Source: an uncultured Bacteroidales bacterium
Lineage (GTDB): Bacteria; Bacteroidota; Bacteroidia; Bacteroidales; UBA932
Direction of reading: 5' to 3'
NCBI GenBank assembly: GCA_946999645.1
Contig: CAMQDS010000006.1
Span: 44,332 to 108,331 of the forward strand
DNA length: 64,000 nucleotides
The notes beneath the pieces are model-generated. The model was given only the letters and a program-made list of their open reading frames with translations. It made no database searches and was not told the DNA's origin. Of this stretch, positions 62,734 to 64,000 are shown piece after piece. Each line of letters begins with the position of its first letter. Within the stretch, counting starts at the first letter, position 1. The translations under genes were made by a program, and so were the position numbers.

Positions 62734-63298
62734 AAACAATACCCTAAATGGTAGTAGAGGTATATCAGATAATTTTATTGATAAGTTTGTAACAGAATTT
62801 AATATAAATCCTATTGATTTATTAAGGAAAGAATTACCTAATAAAAAGCGTATCCCTTTTTATGATGATATAGCTACTATTGGTGGTATTAACGACTTGA
62901 TGGTAGATACTGATAATGGTCAATCACATGTATCAGAATGGATAGATGCCGGTGACTGGTTCCCAGAGGCCACTGCCGCGATTAGGCATTATGGTGATAG
63001 CATGGTTGAATATCCTAGTGGTTCCATATCAGCCTTAAAAAGGGTCAACGATAGAAGGCTAATTATAAATGGTAGAAACTATGTCATTGAAACATCAGAG
63101 TTTAGAATTACCAAGCAGCTCCAGGATGATGGAGGAGACTATATTATTGCATATTCCAGCAACAAGGATACATATCCTGATGGACATCAGACACATGCGC
63201 CAATAAGAATCCCAAAAGACACAATAAGACATATAGATCTCGTACTCGGCTGCGTTCAGAAAAAATATTCAAACGGAGCAATTCCAATAAGGAAATAG
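62734..63298 (+). pseudogene. S24-family phage repressor with a truncated N-terminus
   Basis: The frame is open from an ATG at 62681, but the first ~18 codons come from the opposite-strand MuB piece. Homology begins near 62734 (LNGSRGISDNFIDKFVTEF, the end of an HTH) and continues through the S24 peptidase domain: FYDDIATIGG, the catalytic-Ser motif AIRHYGDSMVEYPSG and the Lys region YVIETSEFRITKQL, ending VLGCVQKKYSNGAI. It would be the Mu-like prophage repressor. DNA binding is doubtful because most of the HTH is missing. Confidence 0.7.
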
Positions 63299-63304
63299 GA
63301 TAAA

Positions 63305-63332
63305 ACCATTTCGATGACATCCTCGAAATGGT
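63305..63332. terminator. Hairpin after the repressor gene
   Basis: ACCATTTCGA and TCGAAATGGT form a perfect 10-base stem with an 8-base loop. The T-rich side (TTTTA) is on the minus strand, so it may serve transcription from the right; no strong T run follows on the plus strand. Confidence 0.5.
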
Positions 63333-63592
63333 GCAAAAAAGACCGGAATACACACTTTTTCGAGCCTCCTTTTGAGTTAAATACCTTTTATATAGGCATT
63401 TAACCCTATTTTTTACGTCTTTTTACTGACATAAAGGTCAGTTAAAAACGTTTTATATTGTACTTTTATGCCGAAAAATGACCATATATCCCCTCGTAGC
63501 CGTTTCAAAAAACCAAGTTTTGTAACCCTAAATGTAACCCTAACGCCAAAAATCAGGTATTTTCAGACCCTGTCATAAGACAGAAATCTATA

Positions 63593-63644
63593 CGGGAATA
63601 CGGGAAATTTCCCATATTCCCGCAAGGATTATATAGTATCTTTG
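63593..63644 (+). promoter_or_regulatory. Palindromic operator overlapping a promoter
   Basis: CGGGAATACGGGAAA followed by TTTCCCATATTCCCG (63593-63622) is a 30-base inverted repeat with a single mismatched pair. Fifteen bases later lies a perfect -7, TATCTTTG (63637-63644), so the palindrome covers the -33 region. This is the layout of a repressible promoter. What it drives is unclear: bases 63645-64000 contain only short open frames that I cannot assign, and the window ends. Confidence 0.55.
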
Positions 63645-63866
63645 GAAATTGCTTTTAATGGCGTAAAAACACGTTTACACAGCAGTACAGGGCGTATAAT
63701 GCTATTTTACAAGACGCAGGAAGTCTTACGGGCAAAAATAATTGTCCGCTGCCGGTTACAGGTAATTCGATGGTGAACTACTCTATCCTGAAATACGCCC
63801 TAATTAATAGAATACACGGCATTACAGTACATATTGAGTCATTAATGAAGGGAATAGGCGTATAAA

Positions 63867-63890
63867 TAAAAACGGGGCGAAATAGCCCCG
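63867..63890 (-). terminator. Minus-strand terminator hairpin
   Basis: CGGGGC (63873-63878), loop GAAATA, GCCCCG (63885-63890). Read on the minus strand it is followed by TTTTTATTT, a good intrinsic terminator for a gene entering from the right edge. Confidence 0.6.
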
Positions 63891-64000
63891 AAATAACCCT
63901 TTTTAATGCCTTATGTTAAATTTTACTTTGAATACCGTTCAAACGCCTTTTGAAAAGTTAAGTCCATGTAAAGCCGATGTTAAGTTTTTTTACAATTCGT

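Noticed and set aside
63517..63543. Repeated TGTAACCCTAA units as a CRISPR or telomere-like repeat
   Set aside because: There are only two copies a few bases apart, with no array or spacer structure.

Overview
The window is a stretch of a Bacteroidota chromosome, most likely Bacteroidales. It is AT-rich. Many genes start behind the phylum's characteristic promoter (-33 TTTG, about 19-21 bases, -7 TAnnTTTG) rather than behind a clear Shine-Dalgarno sequence. The proteins are of Bacteroidales type: a long IleRS, a NtrY-like kinase, DUF4783, a large LspA and a eukaryotic-style glycogen cluster. I cannot name a genus.

Bases 1-45,300 are dense, ordinary chromosome. In order they hold: metG (5' end missing), murB, murA and a secreted GH20 hexosaminidase; lptB and dnaX on the minus strand; a secreted protein, an M16 peptidase and an O-methyltransferase; a sigma-54-type response regulator without a DNA-binding domain; cmk and ispH; a lipoprotein and efp, each behind nearly the same 40-base promoter copy; DUF4783 and rlmH; a 1189-residue NtrY-like kinase; der, prs and engB on the minus strand; then a tightly packed plus-strand run xseA-xseB-glgB-debranching enzyme-GT4-GH57-(glycogen synthase/phosphorylase fusion)-ribF. 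After that come greA, a HIT protein, a redox-dead TlpA-like lipoprotein, tsaB, cvpA-like, ileS, a DksA-like gene, lspA and a decayed metallo-beta-lactamase-fold gene.

At 45,500 lies tRNA-Ser(UGA). Its last 17 bases recur at 50,912, so an element has inserted into the tRNA 3' end. The interval is a graveyard: an integrase C-terminus, two separate broken DUF1016 (YhcG) nuclease genes, a DUF1643 piece, a macro-domain piece and two secreted-protein genes with in-frame stops. One lipoprotein with its own promoter and terminator is intact.

Bases 51,051-58,041 are a minus-strand defence operon: a small helix-rich peptide, a BcgI-like endonuclease-methyltransferase fusion, a two-TRD specificity subunit, a single-TRD specificity ORF, a RloC/PrrC-like ATPase and a RhuM protein. 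All junctions are overlapping or very short. A run of eight G residues sits exactly at the junction of the two specificity ORFs, and adding one G would fuse them in frame. This looks like a phase-variable restriction-modification system guarded by an anticodon nuclease, and it is the most interesting thing in the window.

Bases 58,300-64,000 are more mobile wreckage: DUF3853 and a truncated RepA-like ATPase from a mobilizable element, an intact PD-(D/E)XK nuclease beside an integrase N-terminus with an in-frame stop, and scrambled pieces of a Mu-like prophage. The prophage pieces are a gpF head protein fused to a toxin-like C-terminus, gpG, a MuB-like ATPase fragment and an S24 repressor with a truncated N-terminus. 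The last 700 bases carry no gene I can support but hold a promoter with an overlapping 30-base palindrome.
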